Assembly: GCF_019219825.1 (NCBI RefSeq)
Contig: NZ_JAHUXH010000014.1
Coordinates: 62,001 to 126,000, forward strand
Source of the DNA: Streptomyces sp. TRM70350
GTDB taxonomy: Bacteria; Actinomycetota; Actinomycetes; Streptomycetales; Streptomycetaceae
Reading direction: 5' to 3'
Length of the DNA stretch: 64,000 bases
Notes under the pieces: generated by a model
Databases searched by the model: none
The model's input: the letters and a program-made list of their open reading frames with translations, nothing else
Told to the model about the DNA's origin: nothing
Part shown: one piece after another, positions 42,502-50,953 of the stretch
Layout: each line of letters starts with the position of its first letter
Numbering within the stretch: position 1 is the stretch's first letter
Translations under genes and position numbers: made by a program

Positions 42502-43482
42502 ATGGCCGTGGAGAAGATGGCCCTGGCCAAGGCGGTCAACGAGTCGCTGCGCCGCGCCCTGGAGGCCGACCCCAAGGTCGTCATCATGGGTGAGGACGTC
42601 GGCAAGCTCGGCGGCGTGTTCCGCGTGACCGACGGCCTGCAGAAGGACTTCGGCGAGAGCCGCGTCATCGACACCCCGCTCGCCGAGTCCGGCATCGTCG
42701 GTACGGCGATCGGTCTGGCCCTGCGTGGCTACCGCCCCGTCGTCGAAATCCAGTTCGACGGCTTTGTGTTCCCGGCGTACGACCAGATCGTCACGCAGCT
42801 CGCGAAGATGCACGCGCGCTCGCTCGGCAAGGTCAAGCTCCCGGTCGTCGTCCGCATCCCCTACGGCGGCGGCATCGGCGCGGTCGAACACCACTCGGAG
42901 TCCCCCGAGGCGCTCTTCGCGCACGTGGCGGGCCTGAAGATCGTCTCCCCGTCCAACGCCTCGGACGCCTACTGGATGATGCAGCAGGCCATCCAGAGCG
43001 ACGATCCGGTGATCTTCTTCGAGCCCAAGCGGCGCTATTGGGACAAGGCAGAGGTCAGCACGGAGGCGATCCCCGGCCCGCTGCACAAGGCCCGGGTCAC
43101 CCGCGAGGGCACCGACCTCACGCTGGCCGCGTACGGCCCGATGGTCAAGCTCTGCCACGAGGTCGCGGAGGCGGCCGCCGAGGAGGGCAGGTCGCTGGAG
43201 GTCCTCGACCTGCGCTCGGTCTCCCCCCTCGACTTCGACTCCATCCAGGCGTCGGTCGAGAAGACGCGTCGTCTGGTGGTGGTCCATGAGGCGCCGGTGT
43301 TCTTCGGTTCGGGTGCGGAGATCGCCGCCCGGATCACGGAGCGGTGTTTCTACCACCTGGAGGCCCCGGTGCTCAGGGTCGGCGGTTACCACGCCCCCTA
43401 TCCGCCGGCCCGCCTGGAGGAGGAGTACCTGCCGGGCCTGGATCGCGTGCTCGACGCCGTCGACCGCTCGCTGGCGTACTGA
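42502..43482 (+). CDS. bkdB: Branched-chain 2-oxoacid dehydrogenase E1 beta (locus 2)
   Basis: 326 residues. Landmarks are VVIMGEDVGKLGGVFRVTDG, DTPLAESGIVGTAIGLAL, VVRIPYGGGIGAVEHHSESP and GSGAEIAARITERCFYHLEA. It follows the E1 alpha stop by 2 bp. Strong similarity to the locus 1 beta subunit. S. coelicolor and S. avermitilis both carry two such clusters, so this is a known genus trait. Confidence 0.93.
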   Translation: MAVEKMALAKAVNESLRRALEADPKVVIMGEDVGKLGGVFRVTDGLQKDFGESRVIDTPLAESGIVGTAIGLALRGYRPVVEIQFDGFVFPAYDQIVTQLAKMHARSLGKVKLPVVVRIPYGGGIGAVEHHSESPEALFAHVAGLKIVSPSNASDAYWMMQQAIQSDDPVIFFEPKRRYWDKAEVSTEAIPGPLHKARVTREGTDLTLAAYGPMVKLCHEVAEAAAEEGRSLEVLDLRSVSPLDFDSIQASVEKTRRLVVVHEAPVFFGSGAEIAARITERCFYHLEAPVLRVGGYHAPYPPARLEEEYLPGLDRVLDAVDRSLAY

Positions 43483-43492
43483 GGAGAGGGTC

Positions 43493-44935
43493 GTGACGAC
43501 GATGACGGAAGCTTCGGTACGCGAGTTCAAGATGCCCGATGTGGGTGAGGGCCTGACCGAGGCCGAGATCCTCAAGTGGTACGTCCAGCCGGGTGACACG
43601 GTCACCGACGGGCAGGTGGTGTGCGAGGTCGAGACGGCCAAGGCGGCGGTGGAGCTGCCCATCCCGTACGACGGTGTGGTCCGCGAGCTGCACTTTCCCG
43701 AGGGCAGCACGGTGGATGTCGGTACGTCGATCATCGCGGTGGACGTGAGTGGCGGCGCGGCACCCGCGCCCCAGGCGCCCGCCGAGCCGAAGCAGGAACC
43801 GAAGCAGGAACCGAAGCAGGAGGGCCGCCAGCCGGTCCTCGTGGGCTACGGCGTGTCCACCTCCTCCACCAAGCGCCGCCCGCGCAAGGGCCCGCAGGTC
43901 CCCGTCCGGCAGGCCTCGGCCGCGCTCCAGTCCGAGCTGAACGGCCATGGTGGCCAGGCTGCGACGGCACCGGCCGCCCAGGCACCCGCCGCTGCCGCGC
44001 CCCCGACGGCCCCGGCGCCCACCGCCACGCCTGCGCAGCAGCGCCCCCTGGCCAAGCCCCCGGTGCGCAAGCTGGCCAAGGACCTCGGCGTGGACCTGGC
44101 GGCGGTCACCCCGAGCGGCCCGGACGGCATCATCACGCGCGAGGACGTCCACGCGGCGGCGGCCCCGGTGACGGCTGCCGAGCCGACGCCGGCCGCGGCA
44201 CCCGCGCCCCCCACCACGGTGGCGTACGACACCGCCCGCGAGACCCGCATCCCCGTCAAGGGCGTCCGCAAGGCCACCGCCGCCGCGATGGTCGGCTCGG
44301 CCTTCACCGCGCCGCATGTCACGGAGTTCGTGACGGTCGACGTGACGCGCACGATGAAGCTGGTCGAGGAGCTGAAGCAGGACCAGGAGTTCGCGGGCCT
44401 GCGGGTGAACCCGCTCCTCCTCATCGCCAAGGCGCTCCTGGTCGCGATCAGGCGCAACCCGGACATCAACGCGTCCTGGGACGAGGCCAACCAGGAGATC
44501 GTGGTCAAGCACTACGTCAACCTGGGCATCGCGGCCGCGACCCCGCGCGGTCTGATCGTGCCGAACATCAAGGACGCGCACGACAAGACCCTCCCGCAAC
44601 TGGCCTCGGCTCTCGGCGAGCTGGTCAGCACGGCCCGCGAGGGCAAGACCTCCCCCGCCGCGATGCAGGGCGGCACGGTCACCATCACCAACGTCGGCGT
44701 CTTCGGCGTCGACACCGGCACGCCGATCCTCAACCCCGGCGAGTCCGCGATCCTCGCGGTCGGCGCGATCAAGCTCCAGCCGTGGGTCCACAAGGGCAAG
44801 GTCAAGCCCCGCCAGGTCACGACACTGGCCCTCAGCTTCGACCACCGCCTGGTGGACGGAGAACTGGGCTCCAAGGTCCTGGCGGACGTGGCGGCGATCC
44901 TGGAGCAGCCGAAGCGGCTGATCACCTGGGCGTAA
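43493..44935 (+). CDS. bkdC: Branched-chain 2-oxoacid dehydrogenase E2 (locus 2)
   Basis: 480 residues. Lipoyl domain with the target Lys in CEVETAKAAVELP. A linker with EPKQEPKQEPKQ repeats leads to the subunit-binding domain PPVRKLAKDLGVDLAAVTPS, and the catalytic domain ends LSFDHRLVDGELGSKVLADV (HxxxDG). GTG at 43493 is 6 nt after GGAG; ATG 43502 is the alternative. The shorter second linker sets it apart from locus 1. No E3 gene in the operon. Confidence 0.92.
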   Translation: MTTMTEASVREFKMPDVGEGLTEAEILKWYVQPGDTVTDGQVVCEVETAKAAVELPIPYDGVVRELHFPEGSTVDVGTSIIAVDVSGGAAPAPQAPAEPKQEPKQEPKQEGRQPVLVGYGVSTSSTKRRPRKGPQVPVRQASAALQSELNGHGGQAATAPAAQAPAAAAPPTAPAPTATPAQQRPLAKPPVRKLAKDLGVDLAAVTPSGPDGIITREDVHAAAAPVTAAEPTPAAAPAPPTTVAYDTARETRIPVKGVRKATAAAMVGSAFTAPHVTEFVTVDVTRTMKLVEELKQDQEFAGLRVNPLLLIAKALLVAIRRNPDINASWDEANQEIVVKHYVNLGIAAATPRGLIVPNIKDAHDKTLPQLASALGELVSTAREGKTSPAAMQGGTVTITNVGVFGVDTGTPILNPGESAILAVGAIKLQPWVHKGKVKPRQVTTLALSFDHRLVDGELGSKVLADVAAILEQPKRLITWA

Positions 44936-44965
44936 GGCCGCCGCCCAACTGCCGCACGACACGAC

Positions 44966-45011
44966 GAGGCGGGAGTCGCGCATCCCAGGCGGGCGGCGCG
45001 ACTTCCGCCTC
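44966..45011. terminator. Terminator after the second bkd operon
   Basis: GAGGCGGGAGTCGCGC (44966-44981) pairs with 44996-45011 over 16 bp with one mismatch and a 14-nt loop. It lies between convergent genes and can serve both. Confidence 0.7.
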
Positions 45012-45019
45012 TGGCCATG

Positions 45020-45340
45020 TCAGTCGGCCGCTGCCGGGGGACCGTAGTCGGCACGCGGCGCGGCAAGCCGCTCGGCGACGCGGGCGAGCCAGCCACTGGG
45101 CGCATACGGCGCCGGAGGGTCGACCTCCATGCCCAGTTCGGCGACGGCGAGAGCGTAGCCGGACTCATCCAGGTCGAGCGCGAGCAGTTCGTGCAGCTCT
45201 CCGGCGACCCGGGCGACGAGCCGCGGCTCGGTGCCGCCCCGGTAGTCGTCGACGGCCGCATCTCTCCTTTCGCCGTGCGGCCAACGGACCTTCGCGGCAC
45301 CGTCGCCGGTCCGCGACTCCAAAGACGTGGACGGGCCCAT
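45020..45340 (-). CDS. Small hypothetical protein
   Basis: Up to 106 residues, acidic, with a helical middle (LVARVAGELHELLALDLDES) and a C-terminal end PYAPSGWLARVAERL. I do not recognise a family. The frame shows normal coding bias, and a short ORF in this place is plausible beside the terminator. The start is uncertain: ATG 45340 is the only ATG, but internal GTGs would remove the first 20 residues or so. Confidence 0.5.
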   Translation of the reverse strand: MGPSTSLESRTGDGAAKVRWPHGERRDAAVDDYRGGTEPRLVARVAGELHELLALDLDESGYALAVAELGMEVDPPAPYAPSGWLARVAERLAAPRADYGPPAAAD

Positions 45341-45391
45341 ACTCCGGCTCGCGCCGGACGTATGGGCGCCGTTCGTGGCGTTCGCGGGGCG

Positions 45392-46291
45392 TCAGCCCAG
45401 GCGGGCGAAGCCGTAGTTGAGGAGCTTCTTCGCGTCCGTCTCGCGCTGGGCGGCGGAGGTGGAGGTGAGGACCGTGCCGATGACGGTCTTGCCGTTACGG
45501 GTGGCGGCGAAGACCAGGCAGTACTTGGCCTGGCTGCCGGAGCCGGTCTTCACGCCGATGGTGCCGCTGTAGTTGCTGAGCAGCGTGTTGGTGTTGGTCC
45601 ACGTGTAGTAGCGGTAGCCGCCGTTCTTCGTGGTGACCTTCTGCTTCGTGGACTTGGTCTTCACCAGTGCGCGGAAGGTGGAGTTCTTCATCGCGTTGCT
45701 GGCGAGTTTCGTCAGGTCGCGCGGCGTCGAGTAGTTCGAGCCGTTGCTGATGCCGTCGAACGAGTCGAACTTCGTGTTCTTCATGCCCAGCTGCCGTGCC
45801 GTGGTGTTCATCTTGCCGATGAACGACTTCACGCGCGCGGCCCGCGTCGAACCGGTGCCGAACTTGTCGGCGAGCGCGTAGGCGGCGTCACAGCCGGACG
45901 GCAGCATCAGCCCGTAGAGCAGCTGGCGGACGGTGACCTTGTCGCCCACGATCAGGCGGGCGGACGAGGCGTTCTTCGACACGATGTAGTCGCTGTACGC
46001 CTTCTGGACCGTGACCTTGGCGTTGAGGTTCAGGTTCGGCTGGGACAGTACGACCTTCGCCGTCATGATCTTGGTCGTCGAGCCCGTGGCGCGCTTGGTG
46101 TCCGCGGCCTTGGTGTACAGCGTCTTGCCGTTCGCGTTGTTCATGATGTAGCCGCCCTTGGCGGCGATCGTCGGCGCGGTGACGGCCTGCGCGGGTGCCG
46201 CGGTGAGGGCTCCGGTGGCGAACACGGCGCCGGCGGTCGCGGTGACGGCGACGGCTCTGCGGATACGGATGCCCTTGATGCCGGTTATCAA
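45392..46291 (-). CDS. D-alanyl-D-alanine carboxypeptidase (serine-type PBP)
   Basis: About 299 residues, secreted. A signal peptide (IRRAVAVTATAGAVFATGAL, then APAQA) is followed by active-site motifs STTK (SxxK) in KRATGSTTKIMTAK, SGC (in place of SxN) in MLPSGCDAAYALAD, and KTG in GVKTGSGSQAKY. It trims the pentapeptide of peptidoglycan. The TTG at 46291 gives the best signal peptide; the longer frame to 46465 adds a Cys-rich non-conserved leader. Monocistronic, divergent from GntR. Confidence 0.88.
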   Translation of the reverse strand: MITGIKGIRIRRAVAVTATAGAVFATGALTAAPAQAVTAPTIAAKGGYIMNNANGKTLYTKAADTKRATGSTTKIMTAKVVLSQPNLNLNAKVTVQKAYSDYIVSKNASSARLIVGDKVTVRQLLYGLMLPSGCDAAYALADKFGTGSTRAARVKSFIGKMNTTARQLGMKNTKFDSFDGISNGSNYSTPRDLTKLASNAMKNSTFRALVKTKSTKQKVTTKNGGYRYYTWTNTNTLLSNYSGTIGVKTGSGSQAKYCLVFAATRNGKTVIGTVLTSTSAAQRETDAKKLLNYGFARLG

Positions 46292-46512
46292 CTGAGATAC
46301 CCCGAATACGTCGAATGCCCCTGTGGCGCGGCCGGGTTGGACGGGAGTACAGCAGGCCGCACATGTGTGACACCTCAGTAGTACGAATAGTTGTGCGGAG
46401 ACTGGGCTGGACTCAGGGTTTCCGAGGAGACCGGGCGTGTTCAGCATCCCGGACGTGTTCCGCATGCTGGACGGTGCCGCCTATGCGTACGTGTTGTATC
46501 TATCCTGTCGGC

Positions 46513-47166
46513 ATGACCCTGGCCGCCGTGAAGCAACCCCCTGCCGCCGACCGCGTCTACACCCACGTCAAGCAAGGCGTCCTGGACCGCCGTTACGAGG
46601 GCGGGACCCTCCTCACCGAGGGGGAGCTGGCCGATGCCGTGGGGGTGTCGAGGACCCCCGTGCGCGAGGCGCTGCTGCGGCTGGAAGTCGAGGGGCTGAT
46701 CAAGCTCTATCCGAAGAAGGGCGCCCTCGTCCTGCCCGTCTCCGCGCAGGAGATCGCGGACGTCGTCGAGACCCGCCTGCTGGTGGAGGAGCACGCGGCG
46801 CGCAAGGCCGTACCCGCGCCCCCCGGGCTCATCGAGCGCCTCGAAGAGCTCCTGGCGCGGCAGAAGGAGCAGGCCGCCGCCGGGGATCTGGCCGCCGCCG
46901 CCGTCACCGACCGCTGCTTCCACGCCGTGATCGTGCGCAGCGGTGGGAACGAGATCCTCTCCCGGCTCTACGACCAGCTGCGCGACCGGCAGTTGCGGAT
47001 GGGCGTCGCCGTGATGCACTCCCACCCCGACCGGATCGCCAAGACGCTCGCGGAGCACCGGGAGATCCTGGACGCGCTGCGTTCCGGGGACGCCGACGCC
47101 GCCGTCGACGTGGTGCACCGGCACATCGGGTGGTTCTCGCACCTCGCGCGGGGTGAGGTCCGATGA
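46513..47166 (+). CDS. GntR family regulator (FadR/FCD type)
   Basis: 217 residues. The winged helix is YTHVKQGVLDRRYEGGTLLT, ELADAVGVSRTPVREALLRL, then LIKLYPKKGALVLPV. The FCD effector domain follows with DRCFHAVIVRSGGNEIL and conserved His for a metal in HSHPDRIAKTLAEHREIL. TATCCT (46500-46505) ends close before ATG, so a leaderless transcript is possible. The ATGA overlap with an MFS gene suggests it controls that transporter. Confidence 0.88.
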   Translation: MTLAAVKQPPAADRVYTHVKQGVLDRRYEGGTLLTEGELADAVGVSRTPVREALLRLEVEGLIKLYPKKGALVLPVSAQEIADVVETRLLVEEHAARKAVPAPPGLIERLEELLARQKEQAAAGDLAAAAVTDRCFHAVIVRSGGNEILSRLYDQLRDRQLRMGVAVMHSHPDRIAKTLAEHREILDALRSGDADAAVDVVHRHIGWFSHLARGEVR

Positions 47167-48464
47167 GTTCCGCGTCGGTGTCCCTGCCCGGCGACCCACC
47201 CGGCGGCCGACGCGCCGTCGCCGTCTGGGGCATAGGCGTCTCGGTCTACTTCGTCGCCGTCATCTTCCGCACGTCGCTGGGGGTCGCCGGTCTCGACGCC
47301 GTCGACCGGTTCGACGTGGGCGCCTCCGCGCTGTCGACGTTCTCGATCCTCCAGCTGCTGGTCTACGCCGGGATGCAGATACCCGTCGGCCTGCTGGTCG
47401 ACCGGCTCGGCACCAAGAAGGTGCTGGGGCTGGGCGTCGTGCTGTTCACGGCCGGGCAGCTGGGCTTCGCGTTCTCCCCCTCGTACGGCATGGCGCTCGC
47501 CTCGCGTGCGCTGCTCGGCTGCGGTGACGCGATGACGTTCATCAGCGTGCTGCGGCTCGGCACCCGCTGGTTCCCGGCCCGGCGCGGCCCGCTGATCGCG
47601 CAGTTCGCCGGGCTGGTGGGCATGGCGGGCAACCTGGTCTCCACGCTCGTCCTCGCGCGGCTGCTGCACGGCGTCGGATGGACGGCCGCGTTCGCGGGCA
47701 GCGCGCTGGCGGGGGTCGTGGTGCTGGTGCTGCTTGTGCTGTTCCTGAAGGACCACCCCGAGGGGCACGAACCGGAGTCGGCGCCGCGCATGGGGGTCGC
47801 GTACGTACGGCGGCAGATCGCCGCGTCCTGGCGGGAGCCGGGGACCCGGCTGGGGCTGTGGGTGCACTTCACGACCCAGTTCCCGGCGATGGTGTTCCTG
47901 CTGCTGTGGGGGCTGCCGTTCCTGGTCGAGGCGCAGGGGCTGTCCCGGGCCGCGGCCGGTGAGCTGCTCACCCTGGTCGTGCTGTCGAACATGGCGGTCG
48001 GGCTGGTCTACGGACAGATCGTCGCCCGGCACCACGGGGCGCGGCTGCCGCTCGCGCTCGGAACGGTGGGGGCGACGTCGCTGCTGTGGGCCGCGACGGT
48101 GTTCCATCCGGCCGACCGGGCACCGATGTGGCTGCTGGTGGTGCTGTGCACGGTGCTCGGCGCGTGCGGGCCCGCCTCGATGATCGGGTTCGACTTCGCC
48201 CGCCCCGCCAATCCGCCGGAGCGTCAGGGGACGGCCTCCGGGATCACCAACATGGGTGGTTTCGTCGCCTCGATGACCACGTTGTTCGCGGTGGGCGCGC
48301 TGCTGGACGCCACCGGCGACGACTACACGGTGGCCTTCTCGTCCGTGTTCGTGCTCCAGGCGCTGGGGGTTTCGCAGATCCTACGGCTGCGGAGGCGGGC
48401 GGCGCGGCGGGAGCGGGAGCGGTTGGTGGCCAGTCGGGTGGAGACCGTGCACGTCCCTGCGTAG
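47163..48464 (+). CDS. Major facilitator superfamily transporter
   Basis: 433 residues with twelve predicted TM helices. The MFS loop 2-3 motif is PVGLLVDRLGTKKVLGLG and the second half repeats a related pattern (VYGQIVARHHGARLPLALG). The relative family resembles anion/cation or nitrate-like symporters of the ACS group, but the substrate cannot be told. It is coupled to a GntR regulator, so it probably imports or exports the regulator's ligand, likely a small organic acid. Confidence 0.88.
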   Translation: MSSASVSLPGDPPGGRRAVAVWGIGVSVYFVAVIFRTSLGVAGLDAVDRFDVGASALSTFSILQLLVYAGMQIPVGLLVDRLGTKKVLGLGVVLFTAGQLGFAFSPSYGMALASRALLGCGDAMTFISVLRLGTRWFPARRGPLIAQFAGLVGMAGNLVSTLVLARLLHGVGWTAAFAGSALAGVVVLVLLVLFLKDHPEGHEPESAPRMGVAYVRRQIAASWREPGTRLGLWVHFTTQFPAMVFLLLWGLPFLVEAQGLSRAAAGELLTLVVLSNMAVGLVYGQIVARHHGARLPLALGTVGATSLLWAATVFHPADRAPMWLLVVLCTVLGACGPASMIGFDFARPANPPERQGTASGITNMGGFVASMTTLFAVGALLDATGDDYTVAFSSVFVLQALGVSQILRLRRRAARRERERLVASRVETVHVPA

Positions 48465-48490
48465 GCGCCCGGCGTTGGAGTGGGCGTCCT

Positions 48491-48552
48491 GGGGGCTGCC
48501 GCCCCCGGACCCCCGCTTTGCGTACCGTCAAGCGCCGGACGGGCTGAGATAT
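48491..48552. repeat. Streptomyces-type intergenic repeat with hairpin
   Basis: GGGGGC-TGCC-GCCCCC (48491-48506) is followed by GGACCCCCGCTTTGCG and, near 48528-48550, CAAGCGCCGGACGGGCTGA. This sequence type is very common between Streptomyces genes (from memory). Between convergent genes it may act as a terminator. Confidence 0.55.
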
Positions 48553-48564
48553 CCCGGACCGGCG

Positions 48565-49389
48565 TTACGGCGTCACCGTGAAGTTGCGCAGGATCGCCGC
48601 CGTCAGGCCCGGGTCGCCCTCCGTCTTGACGCGGTCCGCGACCGCCTCGGGCGTGACGCGGCCGCAGGCCAGGCGGACGTAGGTCTCCCAGTCGAGGGTG
48701 AGGGTGGCGGCGGGGCCGAGGGCGGGAGCCGTCTCCAGGGTGCCGCGGCCCTGGATGTCGACGCGGATGGTGCGCAGGAACTCGACGGGGCCGTGCACGT
48801 CGAAGACGATCGCCGAGCTGCGCGGCGCGTTCGCCTTGCCGGCGACGACGTTCGGGAGCTCGGCCAGCAGGACGTCCCGGGCGACATGGGCGCCGGGGGA
48901 GTCGAGGTTGCCGGGGCGGCCGAGGGCGGCGCGCAGGTCCTGCTCGTGCACCCACACGTCGAAGGCGTGGGCCCGCATGGACTCCTCCAGCGTCAGCTCC
49001 CTGCCGAGCGGGCCGCGCACCTTGGTGCCGGGGTCGCGCGAGTCGTTGCGGAGCTGGCGGTTGCGCCGGATGATCGTGTACTCCAGCTCGGAGGTCATCT
49101 CCGGAGCCGTGTGGTGGCGGCGTACGTCGACCTGCATCTCCATGTAGCGCTGGTGCTCGTTGGTGACGTGGAACAGGTCGCGCGGGAGGGTGTGGATCGG
49201 GCGCGGGTCGCCGAGCATCTCGCAGTCCAGGCCGATCACATGCGAGACGACGTCCCGCACGGACCAGCCGGGGCACGGGGTCCGCCGGTTCCACTCGCCC
49301 TCCACAAGGGGCTGCACCAGCTCGGATATCGCTTCGATGGAGTGGGTCCAGGCGTCGGCGTAGGGCTGGAGGGTGGGATGCAGACTCAC
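48565..49389 (-). CDS. Maleylpyruvate isomerase family mycothiol-dependent enzyme
   Basis: 274 residues. The N-terminal DinB-like mycothiol domain shows WSVRDVVSHVIGLDCEMLGD and MRAHAFDVWVHEQDLRAALG, which carry the conserved His ligands for a divalent metal. The C-terminal domain is an SCP2-like MDMPI_C fold (LDWETYVRLACGRVTPEA). Mycothiol is the thiol of actinobacteria. The natural substrate is not known. GTG is the start; no operon partner. Confidence 0.82.
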   Translation of the reverse strand: MSLHPTLQPYADAWTHSIEAISELVQPLVEGEWNRRTPCPGWSVRDVVSHVIGLDCEMLGDPRPIHTLPRDLFHVTNEHQRYMEMQVDVRRHHTAPEMTSELEYTIIRRNRQLRNDSRDPGTKVRGPLGRELTLEESMRAHAFDVWVHEQDLRAALGRPGNLDSPGAHVARDVLLAELPNVVAGKANAPRSSAIVFDVHGPVEFLRTIRVDIQGRGTLETAPALGPAATLTLDWETYVRLACGRVTPEAVADRVKTEGDPGLTAAILRNFTVTP

Positions 49390-49570
49390 GGAACGGGACC
49401 CCTCGGCGGTCGGTACACGGGCAGGTTGTGGCGGCGGTGCCAGTGGGAGGTGGCTGCACTCGCGGGTGTCTCGGAACGCTAAGTTACGCTGCTGAGAGAC
49501 ACCCCGGCAGTGCTTTCGTGTGACGATCGTAGGCCTGTGTGGACGGCTCGAATGCCAGGACGGTGGTAGT

Positions 49571-50368
49571 GTGCGCGCCTCTCTGATCCAGATCGCCGTA
49601 GACGAGGGCGAATCGGTCGAAGAACGTCGACAGCGGGCGGTTTCTCTGGTACGGGAGCAGGCCGGTACCGATCTCGTGGTGCTGCCGGAGCTGTGGACGA
49701 CGGGGGCGTTCGCCTACGAGGAGTTCGGCCGGGAGGCCGAACCGATCGAGGGGCCGACGCACGATGCCATGGCCAAGGCCGCGAGCGACACGGGCGTGTG
49801 GCTGCACGCGGGTTCGATTCCGGAGCGTGACCCTGAGGGGCCGCTGTACAACACCTCGCTCGTCTTCTCTCCTTCCGGTGATCTGGTCGCTGTCTACCGC
49901 AAGATCCATCGCTTCGGCTTCGACAAGGGCGAGGCCGTGCTGATGGGCGCGGGCGACGATCTGGTGACCGTCCGTCTGCCGAGTACGACGACGCTGGGGC
50001 TGGCTACCTGCTACGACCTCCGTTTCCCCGAGTTGTTCCGCGGGCTTGTCGATGTGGGTGCCGAGACCTTTGTGATCCCGGCGGGGTGGCCGGAGCGGCG
50101 GCGCTCCCACTGGACGCTGCTGGCTCGGGCGCGGGCGGTGGAGAACCAGGCGTTCGTCCTCGCGTGTGCAACGGCCGGGACGCATGCGGGAGTTCCGCAG
50201 GCAGGTCACTCGATCGTGGTCGATCCGTGGGGTGAGGTGCTGGCGGAGGCCGGCGCGGACGAGGAGGTCCTCACGGTGGAGTTCGACCCCGGGAAGGTGG
50301 CGGCCACCCGGGAGCAGTTCCCGGTGCTGAAGGACCGGGTGCTGGGGCTGGAGCGGCCGCGGCGCTGA
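49571..50368 (+). CDS. Carbon-nitrogen hydrolase (nitrilase superfamily)
   Basis: 265 residues. The Glu-Lys-Cys triad is visible: E in DLVVLPELWTTG, K in YRKIHRFGFDKGE and C in LGLATCYDLRFPELFRGL. The shape fits the omega-amidase / YafV-like branch, which hydrolyses small amides such as 2-oxoglutaramate. The GTG at 49571 is used because the conserved N-terminal strand VRASLIQIAVDEGE starts there; a further GTG at 49520 has no homologous sequence after it. Confidence 0.88.
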   Translation: MRASLIQIAVDEGESVEERRQRAVSLVREQAGTDLVVLPELWTTGAFAYEEFGREAEPIEGPTHDAMAKAASDTGVWLHAGSIPERDPEGPLYNTSLVFSPSGDLVAVYRKIHRFGFDKGEAVLMGAGDDLVTVRLPSTTTLGLATCYDLRFPELFRGLVDVGAETFVIPAGWPERRRSHWTLLARARAVENQAFVLACATAGTHAGVPQAGHSIVVDPWGEVLAEAGADEEVLTVEFDPGKVAATREQFPVLKDRVLGLERPRR

Positions 50369-50458
50369 AACGGGGGCCGACCCCGCGCGGCTGGGCGTGA
50401 GGACAGGGCTGCCCCGGCGCTGACCTCGCGATTCCGGCATGATCCGCCGGACAGGGCC

Positions 50459-50953
50459 CTAGTCGTCGTCCCGTTCCTTGTCCGCCAGGTGGATCACGCA
50501 CACCGTCACCGCGATCAGCAGCGCCGGGTCCGCGTCGTCCCGGACGACATCCACGCCGTACGTCTCCCTCACGTGCAGGAAGCGCCGGGAGATCACGGCG
50601 AGGAGCTCACCGTCGTACTCGATGGCGAACTCGCGGTCGAGGATCTTGCCGCTGACGTCGAGTTCGGTGCCGTCGACCAGGCTCACCTTGTAGTGGTTGC
50701 GCAGCAGCGACAGCCGCTTGCGCCTGATCCGGGCCAGCGGCTCGCCGTCCCGTTCGATCAGCATGGTGTCCCGCAGGGCGAACATCTTCTGCCGGATGTC
50801 GACCAGCACCCGCCCCTGGGTGTCCTTCAGCTCGAAGGTGTCCCGCAGCCGCATCGCCTTGCCGTCGACCAGGAAGACCTTGTTGCCCTTGTCGTCCTCG
50901 ATCCAGTAGTCGTCACCGACGCCGAGGAGCCGTTCGCGCACGAGGAATCTCAT
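50459..50953 (-). CDS. LURP-one-related family protein (DUF567)
   Basis: 164 residues of all-beta type with tubby-like fold. Key segments: MRFLVRERLLGVGDDYWIED, KVFLVDGKAMRLRDTFELKD and FAIEYDGELLAVISRRFLHV, then YGVDVVRDDADPALLIAVTV. LURP-one proteins bind membranes or phosphoinositides in plants; the bacterial role is unknown. Its start overlaps the GlxA-type regulator stop by ATGA, so the two are one transcript. Confidence 0.87.
   Translation of the reverse strand: MRFLVRERLLGVGDDYWIEDDKGNKVFLVDGKAMRLRDTFELKDTQGRVLVDIRQKMFALRDTMLIERDGEPLARIRRKRLSLLRNHYKVSLVDGTELDVSGKILDREFAIEYDGELLAVISRRFLHVRETYGVDVVRDDADPALLIAVTVCVIHLADKERDDD

Noticed and set aside
48491..48552. GC-rich repeats as a CRISPR or mobile element
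   Set aside because: Only one copy with a hairpin, no spacers and no terminal inverted repeats; it fits a common Streptomyces intergenic repeat.
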